Shown here one piece after another: positions 33,703-47,574 of a DNA stretch of 64,000 nt. Below the pieces are notes generated by a model. The model saw only the letters and a list, made by a program, of their open reading frames with translations. It was not told where the DNA came from and searched no databases. Position numbers and translations under genes: made by a program. Source of the stretch: Phallus indusiatus (taxonomy: Eukaryota > Basidiomycota > Agaricomycetes > Phallales > Phallaceae); contig JAQFWX010000002.1 in assembly GCA_027605045.1 (NCBI GenBank), positions 186,001 to 250,000 of the forward strand, written 5' to 3'. Within the stretch, counting starts at the first letter, position 1, and each line of letters begins with the position of its first letter.

Positions 33703-35823
33703 ATGTCCAGCAAACCATTATTCGGTCTACTTTGTTTTCTTGCCGTTCTACCGTTTAACGCCGCGCATTCACATTCTGAACTCAATGAAGATGATTTAAA
33801 TGCTCCAATTGATACGACATTATATTTGCACATCGCATTCCAAGCTTTGTTATGGGGGGTGCTTTTTCCTGTGGGTATGTTACTAGGGATTGTCAGGTTC
33901 TTGTTATTTATCCGTTGATGCGTAACACCGTTGAAAAATTCATCCTAATTAGGTCTCGGTGGCATGTACCTTTTCAGAGCTTGTCACTCCTCCTGACCGC
34001 GGGAGGTTATATTCTCGGTCATAAGCATGGCGGACGAATGTTTCCCGAGTCCCTACATGGGAGGTTTGCAAATATAGCTTTAGGTTTTCTACTTGTCCAG
34101 GGAACTATAGGAATCTATCTTAAGCTGCATATTCACGAGAAGACAGCTCGCCCCTATGCCGTTATTGTCCATGGGATTGTGTACGTATTATTCATCAAAT
34201 CAGATTTGTTTCAAATTAAATGATACCTTGCCAAAATTGAAGAGGAAAACTGTTTCCAATTATAGGATGGTGTCAGATGCTCTTTGGCGCTATTGTTTTA
34301 GGACAGTATTGTTTGGATGGTGCTCTAGGACAATGTCTAGGTCCGTTAGCTTCACCCGAATTCGTGCGCAAATACGAGTGACATCTATGTATCTAGCCCA
34401 TTATATCATGGGAAGGTGAGCATCCTCCATGAGGGAACCCCACCAGTTAATTGTGTATGAAGCGCCTTTATTGCCTACGGAATTATTATGTGCATCTTGC
34501 TCCTCGCAGCTCAAGGATGGGTAAAACGAAGTAAACGTGAGTTCAGTCACGCAAGTGAAGTACCATCTTATCTTTTAATAAGGCTCACCCGAGTGGTGGG
34601 ATTCGTGGGTCATATTTTTATGGGTAAGCACACTTTCTGAATTTCTTGCTTAACCGGGGTCATTTTGTTTGACCAGGGAATGTGTATGTATGGTACCAGT
34701 TTGCTCGATTCGATCCCTTTGAACTCCTTTTCAGTTAACACGTTTACCGAACACCATGGTGGCGCCTGGACTCCCAAGGATCTGCAGCATACTACCCTAG
34801 GAGTTTTATGTGAGCAATTTCACTTCGTCGTGCAATTGGTTTATTTCATGACATGTGTGACTAAATTACATTCGGAGGGTAGGGTGGACTGGCGGCGCTT
34901 TAGGAATCATATTATCTCGCCGTAAAACCAGAAATATTATTCCGTCTATAATGTGAGTTACAATTTGCTAGTCTGTCCATGTTCATTCAAATATTTATAT
35001 ATCATAGCATAATTATAACAGGTTGGGCAATGTCGGCTCACTCACAAGCCTCTCAGTATTCCTCCAAAGTAACTTTCTGCGCCGTCGGCATTGCGACTAT
35101 GTTCGTTTTCTTATCCATGTCCTTTTTAAATACAGATTCACGCAATTTTCGGCTGGACACTCATGTCAGCCGGTGTAACCAGGGCAGTCGAAGTTTGCTT
35201 CGTCGTCCCCTACCTACGAGAGAATTACCCAGGAGAAGTTAGTCCTTTCCAGCATTTACCTCCGTTCGTATGTCTATTTTTTCTTGCGCATGTTTGAACA
35301 TTATTGAGGTTTGGCGATATTGGTTAGTTACTAATCGCGGCTGGGTGAGCTTAGTCTTTTCCGCGTTGTTTTTGTTCTATAAATTCTCCCTTATAGGCTG
35401 CTTTTCATGTCAGCGACCGATGAGGAAATTAAATACATTGAAAATGTCGGGTTGGATCATGTCACCTACGTTTTAATATTATTCAGGCAAGTCTAAATAT
35501 TTGAAATCACTTACAAATGTTGGTAATTGAATTTTATATATATTAGCACCGCATTTGTGATTTATTCCCTCACCGTTTTTCTTCTCAATTATTATAATGT
35601 TGTATCGAATGGAAAGGCGAGTACTACGGATGGAATTGCCAATCCAGGGACCTCCACAGAGGGTTATTATCGGATTGTTCCTGACACAGCCAGCCTTTTC
35701 AGTGGACACACACTAGGACCTGCCGTCTTACGTGATGAAGAGATATACGAACTCGGAGAACCTGACCCAGTGGAAGACCCTTTCGATGATGAGCGTCGGT
35801 TGCGACAGAAGTCTGACGTATGA
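33703..35823 (+). CDS. Ytp1/DUF2427-type multi-pass membrane protein
   Basis: The start is ATG 33703 with a signal peptide ([23 protein letters not shown]), then a short luminal acidic stretch. Transmembrane exons follow: [75 protein letters not shown], and [19 protein letters not shown]. The Ytp1 core has [19 protein letters not shown] and a His-rich start, [36 protein letters not shown], then [19 protein letters not shown] last helix ([17 protein letters not shown]) precedes a hydrophilic cytosolic tail ending RLRQKSDV, stop TGA 35821-35823. Conserved His in several helices recalls cytochrome b561-like proteins, but the family's function is not established. Ten or so short introns are present. 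Confidence 0.85.
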
Positions 35824-37680
35824 CCCAGGCATGCCGTATCATACTGGAGTTTTCTAGCTTCCCTGACTATGTCCACGGTGGTGGTTTCGACGCTGCGTCT
35901 CAGTGGGCACAACCTTTTGACCCGTTCACAAATTGTACTAGCATTCCAATTTGTCTGTAAACTTCATTGTTGCATTTCATCAAAAACCTGTCTGAGGGAC
36001 GGTATCGTTCGGCTGTTTCCTCGTTTAAAAGCATACATTTTATTTCGGCATCTTAAAGTCAAGTTCTTACGTGTCCAGCAAACTTGAGATGATGGTACTT
36101 CCGATGGCGGTGTTAACTCAGAAAAGACCATTCCCATCAATTCGGATGAATCTGGTCTTTGAATGCGGACGGTGCCGAGCTTGGGAAGACTTCGACTGGA
36201 CCATAAAGAAAAACTATATGCTTAGTCCGATTCGCGCACGTTGATAGGGTATTCTGATGTCGCACTATCTTAACCTAGCGGGATTTGTTGGCATATATAC
36301 TCGAATTTGAAGAAACTCTGAAGAGTCGACGGTATCCTCGGTTTCACTAAATTGACTTCAAGGAAATAGAATGAACATCCCTGTTCCCGAGGATCAGTAC
36401 GAAGTAGAGGGCCAAGCTAGAGGGAAAACGACTTGACGAAATTTCAATGCGCATGTCAACCATCTAATGAGAATTGCATATATATGGTCGGTAGCATGTG
36501 AAACCCCGGGTCTTAGGCCTAGGAGCAAGGACGACAACCTGCCATCAGATCCGCGAATTGAGGTGTATAAGCAAATTGCTAGTTGCTCGTCCAATCGCCT
36601 TAGCGCAAGGTGACATGTATATGACTGAATGCGTGTGTGCATTGAGCTGCGCATTGCAGCATTGCTTATTCACAAGGGCACAATCACCAACGCATCACAT
36701 CAAACTCAATTAGATTGGTGGGGTTTTAAACGGTTTCAATGAGTTAACAGTTATAAAGATGAGCTTGGATTACCTGTGTCGCGGGGAAGCGCTGTCGGAG
36801 TACAGCGTTGCAACGAGGAGATCGAGATTCCCTGAGAGTCAAAACTTGACTTGTAATTGTAACATGTAATTGATGATATTACAGACATCGTTGTTATCAG
36901 TCAAATCCTGGGACGTTGTACAAGAGCATGACTGAACTTGCCAGATTTGTTGGTATTTTTATCATTTGGTCGTACAAAGATATCTTAGGTAGGCAGTGCC
37001 GCGGCGTTGGAAGTAAGATTTATATTGATTGATGTGTTAATATATTCGTCCGTTTTCTTGACTAGCATTCATGCGTTAAGTGTTCATGATTGTTCTTGAA
37101 TCGGAATTCGATCGGAAATCAGACATTCACTTTGGGAATGCATACAAAGTTCGGTTGAATTTAAGTGAAATAACCGGAAAAAACATGGACGCGCGTAATG
37201 AATTACCGCCGTCGTGTGGCACTGTTCTCGCCGCAGGCTCCTCCTCACGCGCACGAATCATGATGATGATGATATATGATAACCCATAACGTGTGTGCGC
37301 TGGCAAGATGCAGTGAGTATTCCTTCGCTCACACTGATACTCACTAGTCTAGATCTTCTTTGCTTATTATGTATGATCCGGTAACTTATAGCCGGAATAC
37401 CAAACCTTAACCTGTAGTTCGAATTGAGTTCAATGAAAATTTACTTCGTGTGTCGTTGTAATTGTTATTTGTTAGATAGTATATGGCACACGGCACACGG
37501 CACATGGCTCAAGCTCAAGCTCTCGACGACGCTCAGCTGTTCCTCGAGATCCTTCCGACGGGCCGATCGATCCCTTGCGGTAAAATTTTCAAATTTTTTA
37601 GGTTTATAAATTTACACTATAACCTAGTAAGCAGGTAAAAGAAGATAGATTCGAATCAGATCCCCTAAGCAAAAATTAGC
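35824..37680. other. 1.86-kb gene-free stretch
   Basis: The longest clean gap in the conserved part of the window. Only very short frames occur on either strand and none forms a splice chain. I checked for tRNA-like T-arms and long terminal or inverted repeats and found none convincing. The last few hundred bases should hold the serine dehydratase promoter. A short (ATG)n run lies at about 37260-37272. Confidence 0.45.
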
Positions 37681-39198
37681 ATGTCTTCTCTTCCTTCTTC
37701 CAGCGTTCCGCTCTGGCTGCACACGCCGTTATTCTTTTCCCAGCATCTTTCCAACATTTTGAATGCCGATGTTTACCTAAAGTTAGAGGTGGGTAACACG
37801 CATTGTGCGTGCGAAAGCCCAAGTACGACGTCTCACTGAATTTTGTTATGTTGTTGCTGTTGGCTAGAATGTGCAGCCATCGCAGTCATTCAAGTCTCGA
37901 GGAATATCGTTAATTGCTCAGAAAGCGAAAGACAAGTCTCCCGACGCGCATTTAGTTATCGCTTCTGGTGGCAACGCTGGTTTAGCTGCTGCTTGTGCTG
38001 CCAAATCCGTTGGCTTAGCGTGTTCTGTTTATCTACCTGTCGGTTTGGATCCCAAATTCTTGGAAAGACTAAAAGAGCAAGGTGCTCACGTTTTCGAACA
38101 CGGTGTGAATTATGACGCAGCATACAAGAAAGCTCAGCAAGTTGTAAGAGAAGATGAAAGAAGGTTAGTCCATAATAAGACATCTTGAGCGACGAAGATC
38201 AAAGGAATCAACTAAGCCGTTCAAATATAGCGTTTCAGTGTCTGCTTATGGTATAGTAATGGTTTACTTATCACATACTTGACTCGTCCCAGCCACTGAA
38301 GGTTTCCTTCTTCAGACGATGAAACATTATGGGAGGGTCATGCTTCCATGATTGACGAAATATCATCAGATCTAAAGGGTATTAAACCCGATGCTATATT
38401 GTGTAGTGTAGGCGGTGGCGGCCTCCTCGCTGGAATCATTGTCGGTTGCAAGAGAATCGGCTGGGACGACGGTAGGAACATTTTCTCAATTGTTTTTTTG
38501 CCTTTAACCCCTGGTCTTATAATAACACAATAAAAGTACCTATCGGCGCATTGGAGACTATCGGAGCAGATTGTTTCTATCATTCAATTAGCGCAAATCG
38601 CCCTTTGCATCCTCATTGCGTCTCGGAAAAAAAATCAAACGGCAATGATACCACGTACCCCGCTATATATCCGGCGCACCTGACGACTTCATTTGATCCT
38701 GTACATCAAGTCCAAGTAGCTCGTCTAAATGCCATCACCTCAGCAGCCACCTCTTTGGGTGCATCAAGTCCAGCTCCGGGCGTAGTTCGAATGTCATTGG
38801 AGAGGCAAGGCCCTGTCAAGTGTGTCTTGGTGCCTGACTCACTCAGTATGCACATCGCAGTAAAATTTGCAGGTAGAGAACAGCTTCTTGTGTTTTTTTC
38901 TTCAGACATATTGTTTCATGATATTATCTCCCTTCCTTTTATAGAGGACCATAAATTTTTAGTCGAATTGGCGTGCTCTACCACTCTCGTTCCTGCGTAC
39001 AACAAGAAGGTCTTTGAAAAGATAATTCCTGCAACACCTGATACAAAACGCAAAACAGTCGTTTTCATTGTGTGTGGTGGCAGCAAAATATCGGTGGACG
39101 ATTTAGTTAAATATCGTACTGTGGTTAACGAGCAAACCCAGCCTTGGAAAGTCTTCATAGAGGGAGAGGGAGAAGTCGAAGTCGAGGTCGGCGAATGA
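37681..39198 (+). CDS. CHA1: L-serine dehydratase / threonine deaminase (catabolic, PLP)
   Basis: This PLP enzyme deaminates L-serine to pyruvate and ammonia, often also L-threonine. The start is ATG 37681 (MSSLPSSSVPLWLHTPLFFS). The PLP lysine lies in NVQPSQSFKSRGISLIAQ just after the first intron. The phosphate-binding loop is ASGGNAGLAAACAAK, and the second glycine-rich loop is CSVGGGGLLAGIIVGCKRIG. Later parts include GALETIGADCFYHSI, HLTTSFDPVHQVQVARLNAI, ITSAATSLGASSP and, in the last exon, LVELACSTTLVPAYN and FIVCGGSKIS. The tail is acidic (EGEGEVEVEVGE) with stop TGA 39196-39198. The lack of a C-terminal ACT domain separates it from biosynthetic threonine deaminase. Introns lie near 37788-37867, 38165-38315, 38472-38535 and 38871-38944. 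It converges on PET100, 64 bp between stops. Confidence 0.93.
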
Positions 39199-39262
39199 GA
39201 GGATTCCATGTTAATAAAATCCGACCACATTTAATATAGATATATCCATATATAGATTTCTT

Positions 39263-39646
39263 CTATTCCTGCTCTTGTTGAGTCTCCAACCTACGACGTT
39301 GTCGCTCCGTTTTTCGTCGTTCCAATTCAGCAACAACTCCCGAATGCGTGTGCGGTAACTTTTGTCAATCGAAAGGTGTAAATTCTAAGACAAACAATGT
39401 CACTAGTAACCCACTCACTTTTATGTCTTTTTCTTTGGGAATCAGACGATCTTTGTACTGCAATAAAAGAGTTATTCTTCCTAGTCTATTCACGAACAGA
39501 TAATACAGAAAGAAACCCTTTACTTGAGGACTCACAGGTAGTACATTTCGTTTATACCAATCAGGATCCCCAAAATGGGCCATCACTATTAAAGGAAAAA
39601 ATAGATAAAACCCAAACCGAAATATTTCAAGTCTCGGTCCTGCCAT
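39263..39646 (-). CDS. PET100: Cytochrome c oxidase assembly protein Pet100
   Basis: Pet100 is a small inner-membrane chaperone needed for complex IV assembly. Exon 1 starts at ATG 39644-39646 and reads MAGPRLEIFRFGFYLFFPLI then VMAHFGDPDWYKRNVLP. It combines the single membrane segment with the family motif GDPDWY. A GTGAGT intron is followed by a short exon YKDRLIPKEKDIK. The last exon (LPHTHSGVVAELERRKTERQ) is a charged matrix or intermembrane helix, stop TAG 39263-39265. The product is about 80 residues, normal for Pet100. Both small introns have GTGAGT donors. Confidence 0.92.
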
Positions 39647-39838
39647 GTAAGATGGGTTGTTTCAACTTCAAAGAAGTTCGTGACTGACCGCTGTCACGAA
39701 GACAGTCCGGTATACAATTTCATAAAAACGGACTAAAAATGGATTCATTAATCACAGATTATATATTATACTTTGTCTTTTATGAGTGGAGATAATGAAT
39801 AGAAATTATATGTGAGCCTTCCAGGGTAATATTTAGGA

Positions 39839-42258
<2,420 letters not shown>

Positions 42259-42494
42259 TGAGACGGAGACTTTTGGAGATATTTAGGCTTTGGAGAGGAC
42301 CTGCGTATTAGCCGGGCTTGCGCGTTACGCGTTACGTGTTGCGTGCAGCTTTGCCGCGCCGCGATAAATGAAACATAAACGAGCTGAAAATCTTTTCTTT
42401 TCATTGTACAGACTGTCGTCAACAACAATACATTCTACATTCTACGTTCTGGATGGAAGATATGATTTCTTTGATCGGAATGATCTATCAAGAT

Positions 42495-43177
42495 CTATTC
42501 GAAGATCCAGGCACTCTGGTTGAGGTTATATTGAACAATGCCTTCAGGGAACCATCTGAAAAGACAGAATACATTAGCATACAAAGAAGTAACAAAATGT
42601 GCAATCAACCTACAATGCGATTTCTTTCTGTGCACTTTCTACAGAGTCCGAGCCATGGCATACATTCCGTCCAACTGCAAGAGCATAATCTCCACGAATG
42701 GTTCCTGGACAAAAACTTAATCAGAAACGGCTTCTTTGACTTTTAAAGTGCTAGTGAATGGTTCACCAGGTGCTGAGGCCAATGGGTTGGTAGCACCGAG
42801 CATCGCACGCCCGGTTTTGACAGCATCAAGACCTTCCCAAACCATGCCAACCACTGGCCCAGAGGCCATGTATTTGATTAAGCCGCGGAAGAATGGTTTC
42901 GTGCTAAGATCAGCGTAGTCTGCAATGATACATCGATCGTCTCATTATCTCAAATCCGTATTAGGAACATCTTTCATACGTTTCTCGAGATGCTCAACAG
43001 TAGCATGAACCAATTTCAAAGCTACTAGTTTGAACCCACGTTGTTCGAATCGCTTGATGATTTCACCAATGAGCCCGCGATGAACACCATCGGGCTATAT
43101 AGAATCAAAGTCGGATCTGTAACAATCGCATATCGGCATACCTTGATCATGATATAGGTACGTTCTTGAATAGACAT
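42495..43177 (-). CDS. YNK1: Nucleoside diphosphate kinase
   Basis: NDK transfers the terminal phosphate of NTPs to NDPs through a phosphohistidine. Exon 1 (ATG 43175-43177) gives [12 protein letters not shown]. Exon 2 follows with [20 protein letters not shown] and [16 protein letters not shown]. Next are [40 protein letters not shown] and [12 protein letters not shown]. After an intron at about 42688-42768 come [20 protein letters not shown], with the active-site His in NVCHGSDS, and [11 protein letters not shown]. The final exon gives [19 protein letters not shown], stop TAG 42495-42497. The product is about 150 residues, standard for NDK, with every catalytic residue in place. It lies 236 bp upstream of the LETM1 start on the same strand. 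Confidence 0.96.
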
Positions 43178-43417
43178 TTTTGTTTAGCAAAGCAAGGCAA
43201 GGGGAGAGGAAGTTATCAGTACAGATCTAAAGAGCAGAGAGGGATTATATAAGCGAGCGTCAAATGGTAAATCTTGATCGTGAGGATAATCGCGGTGTCT
43301 AGCAACAAATATGTTTATTCCCCGTCACTCGCTGCTAGTGCTATTTATGTCAATAAAATTCAACTATCAAAAATTTACACCTGGAAAAAACTACATTCTG
43401 TGAGAGAGGAAGGCGTT

Positions 43418-45186
43418 CTAATCGTCTACAAGAACGATCGAGTCCAGAACCGAAAAACCAACAGCAACACCACCTTCATCGCTCTCTCTTCCTTTCGTCC
43501 GAACCAACCACCCAGCTTCCTTCTCAACCGTTCGCCTACCCTTGCCAAATAAAGCCCATCCAAATATTCCAACCTCACTAACAACATCGGCCTTCACACG
43601 GCCGGCCATCCCACCTCCAGCTCTAATGAGCCAGTTGTGAACATCTTGAGGCGGTTGTATCAGTTTCATAGCGATCCAGGCCTCCCTCTCTGACTCTTTC
43701 AACGAATCCAGGAAGGAAGGAATAGAGTCCCTATAGACGTTATTACCCCCTCCTTCTCTTTGTGGTTTCAGCACGAGGCTTGTATGCTCGTTACGCGCAT
43801 CGGTGACGCCCCGATCACCGTCTAAATCTAAAGACCACATATCCATCCAGCTCGCTCGAAGTTGCTTAACGTCTTCGGAGGAGAATATTTCGGGACCTCT
43901 TGATTCATTTAACAAAAACTCTTCAACCACTCCTGGGCGGCTTAAAACTTCCTGCACCTTTTTACCGCCAGCCAATTGCAAGGGAATAGAAGGACATTGG
44001 ATTGCCTGAGAGCTGTTCAGTAAAAATCGCGTCTCATAATGGGCCTCCGTCGGATAGTCGTTGGGAGTATATCCGGCGCGATAGTAGGCCACCGATATTT
44101 CAAATGATTGTTCATCTGCATCGGAGTGAACTAGCAAGACGTTATTCTGTCCAAGAGTGGCGGTGGTACCGAGAGCCGTAATGGACTTCCGCAAAACGCG
44201 AATGGAGTGCCTGAAGATAATTAGCAAAACCTTATTTATTGGGGGGTGACAGAGAACAGAATTACTTTTCCAGTAGCTGATACTCTAGCCATCTTTGATC
44301 AAACACATTTCGCTCCCCATCCTGAACCACAAAAAGTATACGCGCACTCGATGATTATTTAGTCATTTTGCCGCCATACCTGCCAAAATGTGATTCACCT
44401 CTCATTACCATAGGCTTTATGCGCAGCGCCTAGCCCTTCAACCAATGAAGGGAGTGTATTATTCTCAGGAAAATTAGAGACCTTTAGAATGGGATTTGAT
44501 TTGTAATATTCCGTAGAAAGCAGAAGGTATCTAGTGCAAGATCGTCATTGGGGAAGGTATGGTTGCCGGCGTATGAATAATACCTGTGCATATACGCGGT
44601 CTGATTTGATAAAGGACCAAAAGACGACGAAATTGTGTTGAATTCGACCTGTTTGAACGTTGTCGATCCTCCCGATTGATCATCGTGTAACAGATAATCC
44701 GACCGGAATAATCCGAGGTGTAGCGACTACAACGACGAGAACGAACGAACGAACGAACTAGATTGGAAACAGTTGAATTGAAAATATTTCCACGATACAC
44801 ACCTGAACCATCGGATTCTTTTTCCAGCCCTTCCATAATGTGCCAACGAAGTCGTCAACTTTACCAACACCTTCGTCAGCACCCATGACTTTATCCAGAA
44901 AAAGATCATCCAAAGCTACACGAGCGTATAAAACATTGTAAATGCTCTGAACTCTTTGGGCTTCTTCGAACAGTTTCCGAGGAATTGGTGCAGGGAACAA
45001 TGTTATGGGTGCGTGTATGGCCGACGTTGGTGTAGTGAAAGTAGATGGATCTTTCGATACAGCTCCATCCGAAGGCGGGAGATATAGTAAACCATGAGAA
45101 AGGGCGTACGTCGTTGCCAACAGTGTCAAAGAGTCAAGCTGTGATTCTGTTAGCTGAGGCGGCCATTTGGGCAGGGATTTGGTCAT
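43418..45186 (-). CDS. GSH2: Glutathione synthetase (eukaryotic type)
   Basis: It joins gamma-glutamylcysteine and glycine with ATP to form glutathione. The preferred start is ATG 45184-45186 (MTKSLPKWPPQLTESQLDSL); an in-frame upstream start is possible. Exon 1 includes ATTYALSHGLLYLPPSDG, NVLYARVALDDLFLDKVMG and FVGTLWKGWKKNPMVQ. The next exon has LHLGLFRSDYLLH, then VEFNTISSSFGPLSNQTAYM. Later exons carry VQDGERNVFDQRWLEYQLLE, HSIRVLRKSITALG, YRAGYTPNDYPTEAHYETR and LLNSSQAIQCPSIPLQLAG. The glycine-rich ATP loop is LVLKPQREGGGNNVY, and the C-terminus ends GGVAVGFSVLDSIVLVDD, stop TAG 43418-43420. The intron near 44735-44800 carries five tandem GAAC units. It is divergent to QCR7 over 160 bp. 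Confidence 0.95.
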
Positions 45187-45346
45187 CGTTTCATTATCTT
45201 GGGCGCCTTCGAAATCCGCCAGAAGAGGCGTGACAAGTATCATGAGCATAAGTCACAGGTTCACTAACGAGGACTCGGCGCCAAATACCTCCGTCAAGAA
45301 CAAACACCGTCTCTTTTTCTATCCTTTTAACTACAAAGCATTTGTC

Positions 45347-45906
45347 ATGTGGGGAGGGCCTCTTGGCTATAGTCTTGCTCCATATGTCAAGCAGTCAAAA
45401 TTTTGGACTCGACTTCTTACACCGTTTTCTAAGTGGTATGTTGAGGCCGCTGGGTTCCGAAGAATGGGCTTGAAGTACGATGATCTCAGTGAGTCCATTT
45501 AATTTTGTAATTTATTGAGCAACTGAACGGTTTCTTGGCAATAAAGTTATTGAGGAGAGGGAGGATGTTCAGAAGGCACGCAAAATTTTCTCTTCAGCTT
45601 GAGCTATCTACTTCATGACGGACAACATAACAGGCTTTATCCCGCTTACCTCCCAAAGAGGCTTATGACAGGATATATCGCATTCGTATTGCTTCACAGT
45701 GTTCCGTCTTACACAAAGATTTACCGAAAGAGCAATGGGTCAAGCCGTCCGAAGTACGTGTGGTTTCTTCTTACATACCAAGTTTTCCAATCTTCTCCCG
45801 ACAGGACGTCAGGTATCTAACCCCGTACATCGAGGAAGTTGAAAAAGAAGATCGAGAGCGAGCATTTTGGGACACTATTCTAGTCTCAAAGAAACCCTCT
45901 CACTAA
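45347..45906 (+). CDS. QCR7: Cytochrome bc1 complex subunit 7 (14 kDa)
   Basis: A small matrix-side subunit of respiratory complex III. The start is ATG 45347 (MWGGPLGYSLAPYVKQSKFW), aligned with the short N-terminus of the family. It continues LLTPFSKWYVEAAGFRRMGL and KYDDL, then across an intron IIEEREDVQK. The next intron is GC-AG (45576-45633) and leads into ALSRLPPKEAYDRIYRIRIA, then SQCSVLHKDLPKEQWVKPSE. The last exon gives DVRYLTPYIEEVEKEDRERA and ends VSKKPSH, stop TAA 45904-45906. The length, about 130 residues, and the motif order match QCR7. Confidence 0.94.
45576..45633 (+). other. GC-AG intron in QCR7
   Basis: This 58-nt intron starts GCACGC and ends AACAG. The upstream exon ends ...GAT GTT CAG AAG and the downstream exon starts GCT TTA TCC CGC, restoring EDVQKALSRL, conserved in QCR7. 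No GT donor nearby keeps this motif and the frame. Confidence 0.75.
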
Positions 45907-46211
45907 CCATCGTCACTATACATCGGCTCAAGAAGCTGAGAAAGGCACCGAATTTCTAGACGTGTATAACTAAATAGTTATAAAGAAGGAGCGATTTAAT
46001 TGCATTATCGAAATTATAGCTATCAGAAGGGAGAACGTTTTCGGCGATCCTGAAGCTTATTTGTCGCGTAGTATACGATTGAATTCACTGTCATCCGTTT
46101 ATTGAACCTAACATGAAGGACTAAGAACAATAGTGCGAAGGTTTACTACACCAATTAAAAGGAGCGCAGAGCTTTGGCAAAGTGTGGTATCATACAATAA
46201 TGGTAACTGCA
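45907..46211. other. Convergent intergenic gap, QCR7 and MBOAT 3' ends
   Basis: About 305 bp between convergent stops, expected to hold two 3'UTRs. Nothing else is visible. Confidence 0.4.
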
Positions 46212-47574
46212 TTAGGAAATAATTTTCCTATGCCAGAGACTTCGTATCAAGCTCACCAGAACAGCTTTTGTGTCATTATCGAAATATCCGCTACGTATCC
46301 ATTTGTTTGTCCATCGTCTTCCGGTCCAGGCAAGAAATGTCCAAGCAAAAATACGCATAATCAGCCTTTTTCCCCGTCGCGGTGATTCTGACGAGGAATT
46401 TATTCCGGTCTGGGTATGAGGAGATGGAGATGGATATATTTGATCGAGGATAACGGCCTCTAAAACCAACTTCTCGAAGATCATGCCAAATGGTTGTGCC
46501 ATGAAGAAAAATATTACATCGGCGTCCCAGAAATTCGCTCGATCAATATTACCATCTCCATATCTGAGAATAGACCACCGTTCAGAGTGATACATGATGA
46601 AGAGATGCAGCATCGTTGAAATACCAAATGCACAGAAAATGCGAGTCAAAATGACTGGCAGGCCGCGCTCGCTCCGAAATAATCCCTGGACGAGTCGGAC
46701 CGCTGGAATAGAAAACTGAGTGAAGACATGGCGAAAGAGTTGATGCCATCTTTTTGACCAAAAATCCGAAAGAGAAGTAGCCTGAAGTGGGGCATCAAAT
46801 AAAGGTGGCCAATTACTGGGATCGTTGCCTAACCAGACCGCAAAAGCTGAGAGAGCGGTGTAATGGATATCGAGTGTGATGGAAGTACCAAAGCAAAGTG
46901 TGATTGCGAAGCTGCATTGTTGCCAAAGGGGTATCTTATACAGCGGATCAGGTGCTTGCGAATCCCAGTCTCGAGACTTGACGATGGTGTCAAACATATC
47001 TAGGAGTATAAACAGCTTGATTGACTTCTTCAAACTCTCTATCAAAAAGTCTCGACGACGAAGACGCGGACTGCTCTTGCATACGACGTCACACCAACTC
47101 TTTGAGCAGTTCCAATCCCATTGCCGATTGGAAATCCAACTTGTGCCTCTTAAGGAACATAGTAAATCGAATGCGTAAAAGAGTCGTTCAGAAAGGGTTT
47201 CGGGTTTATGATTAGCCACGATGATTTTTTTGCCGTCTTCTTCTCTTTATCAACCAGCTCGACCTCGTAATACTAGGGTACCAGAATTGCAAAACCGTGA
47301 ACTGCAGCGCCAGGAAGCATCCGTAACACGCCACGGTTGCCACGCCGGACACCATGAAGCAGTTCGGGAACGCATGATACAATGAACATGCTTTCCAAAA
47401 GTAATAGATCGTTGGAGGAAGAAGAATGAAGCGAAGCAAGCGGTAGCGAATGGCATCATCAAATGACAAAGTGAGCAGTGAGAGATAAAGAAGTAGAGAT
47501 GCATACGAATATGGCACCCCGATATAAAGCAGTTGCACGAGTTCCAGTGGTGATGGGAAATAACCTGAACCCAT
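46212..47574 (-). CDS. Wax-synthase-like MBOAT_2 acyltransferase with an apparent frameshift
   Basis: A multi-pass membrane acyltransferase related to plant-type wax synthases and fungal acetyltransferases that decorate secondary metabolites. The 5' frame starts at ATG 47572-47574 (MGSGYFPSPLELVQLLYIGV) and has membrane segments YASLLLYLSLLTLSF and FMVSGVATVACYGCFLALQF. The 3' frame carries LFYAFDLLCSLRGTSWISNR, helices and the catalytic-region signature ATSLSDFWSKRWHQLFRHVF, followed by ILTRIFCAFGISTMLHLFIM with a probable active-site His. It ends LWHRKIIS, stop TAA 46212-46214. The two frames meet at an A7 run (T7 on plus, 47225-47231). One base fewer would join them; no intron solution was found. 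So it is either a sequencing error or a young pseudogene. The substrate is unknown. Confidence 0.8.

Noticed and set aside
36775..36840. tRNA-like segment (CGAGATTCCC)
   Set aside because: Cloverleaf arms do not pair and the T-loop lacks the TTCRA pattern.
42453..42746. 97-codon plus-strand frame
   Set aside because: It is antisense to the 3' exons of nucleoside diphosphate kinase, which are firmly identified.
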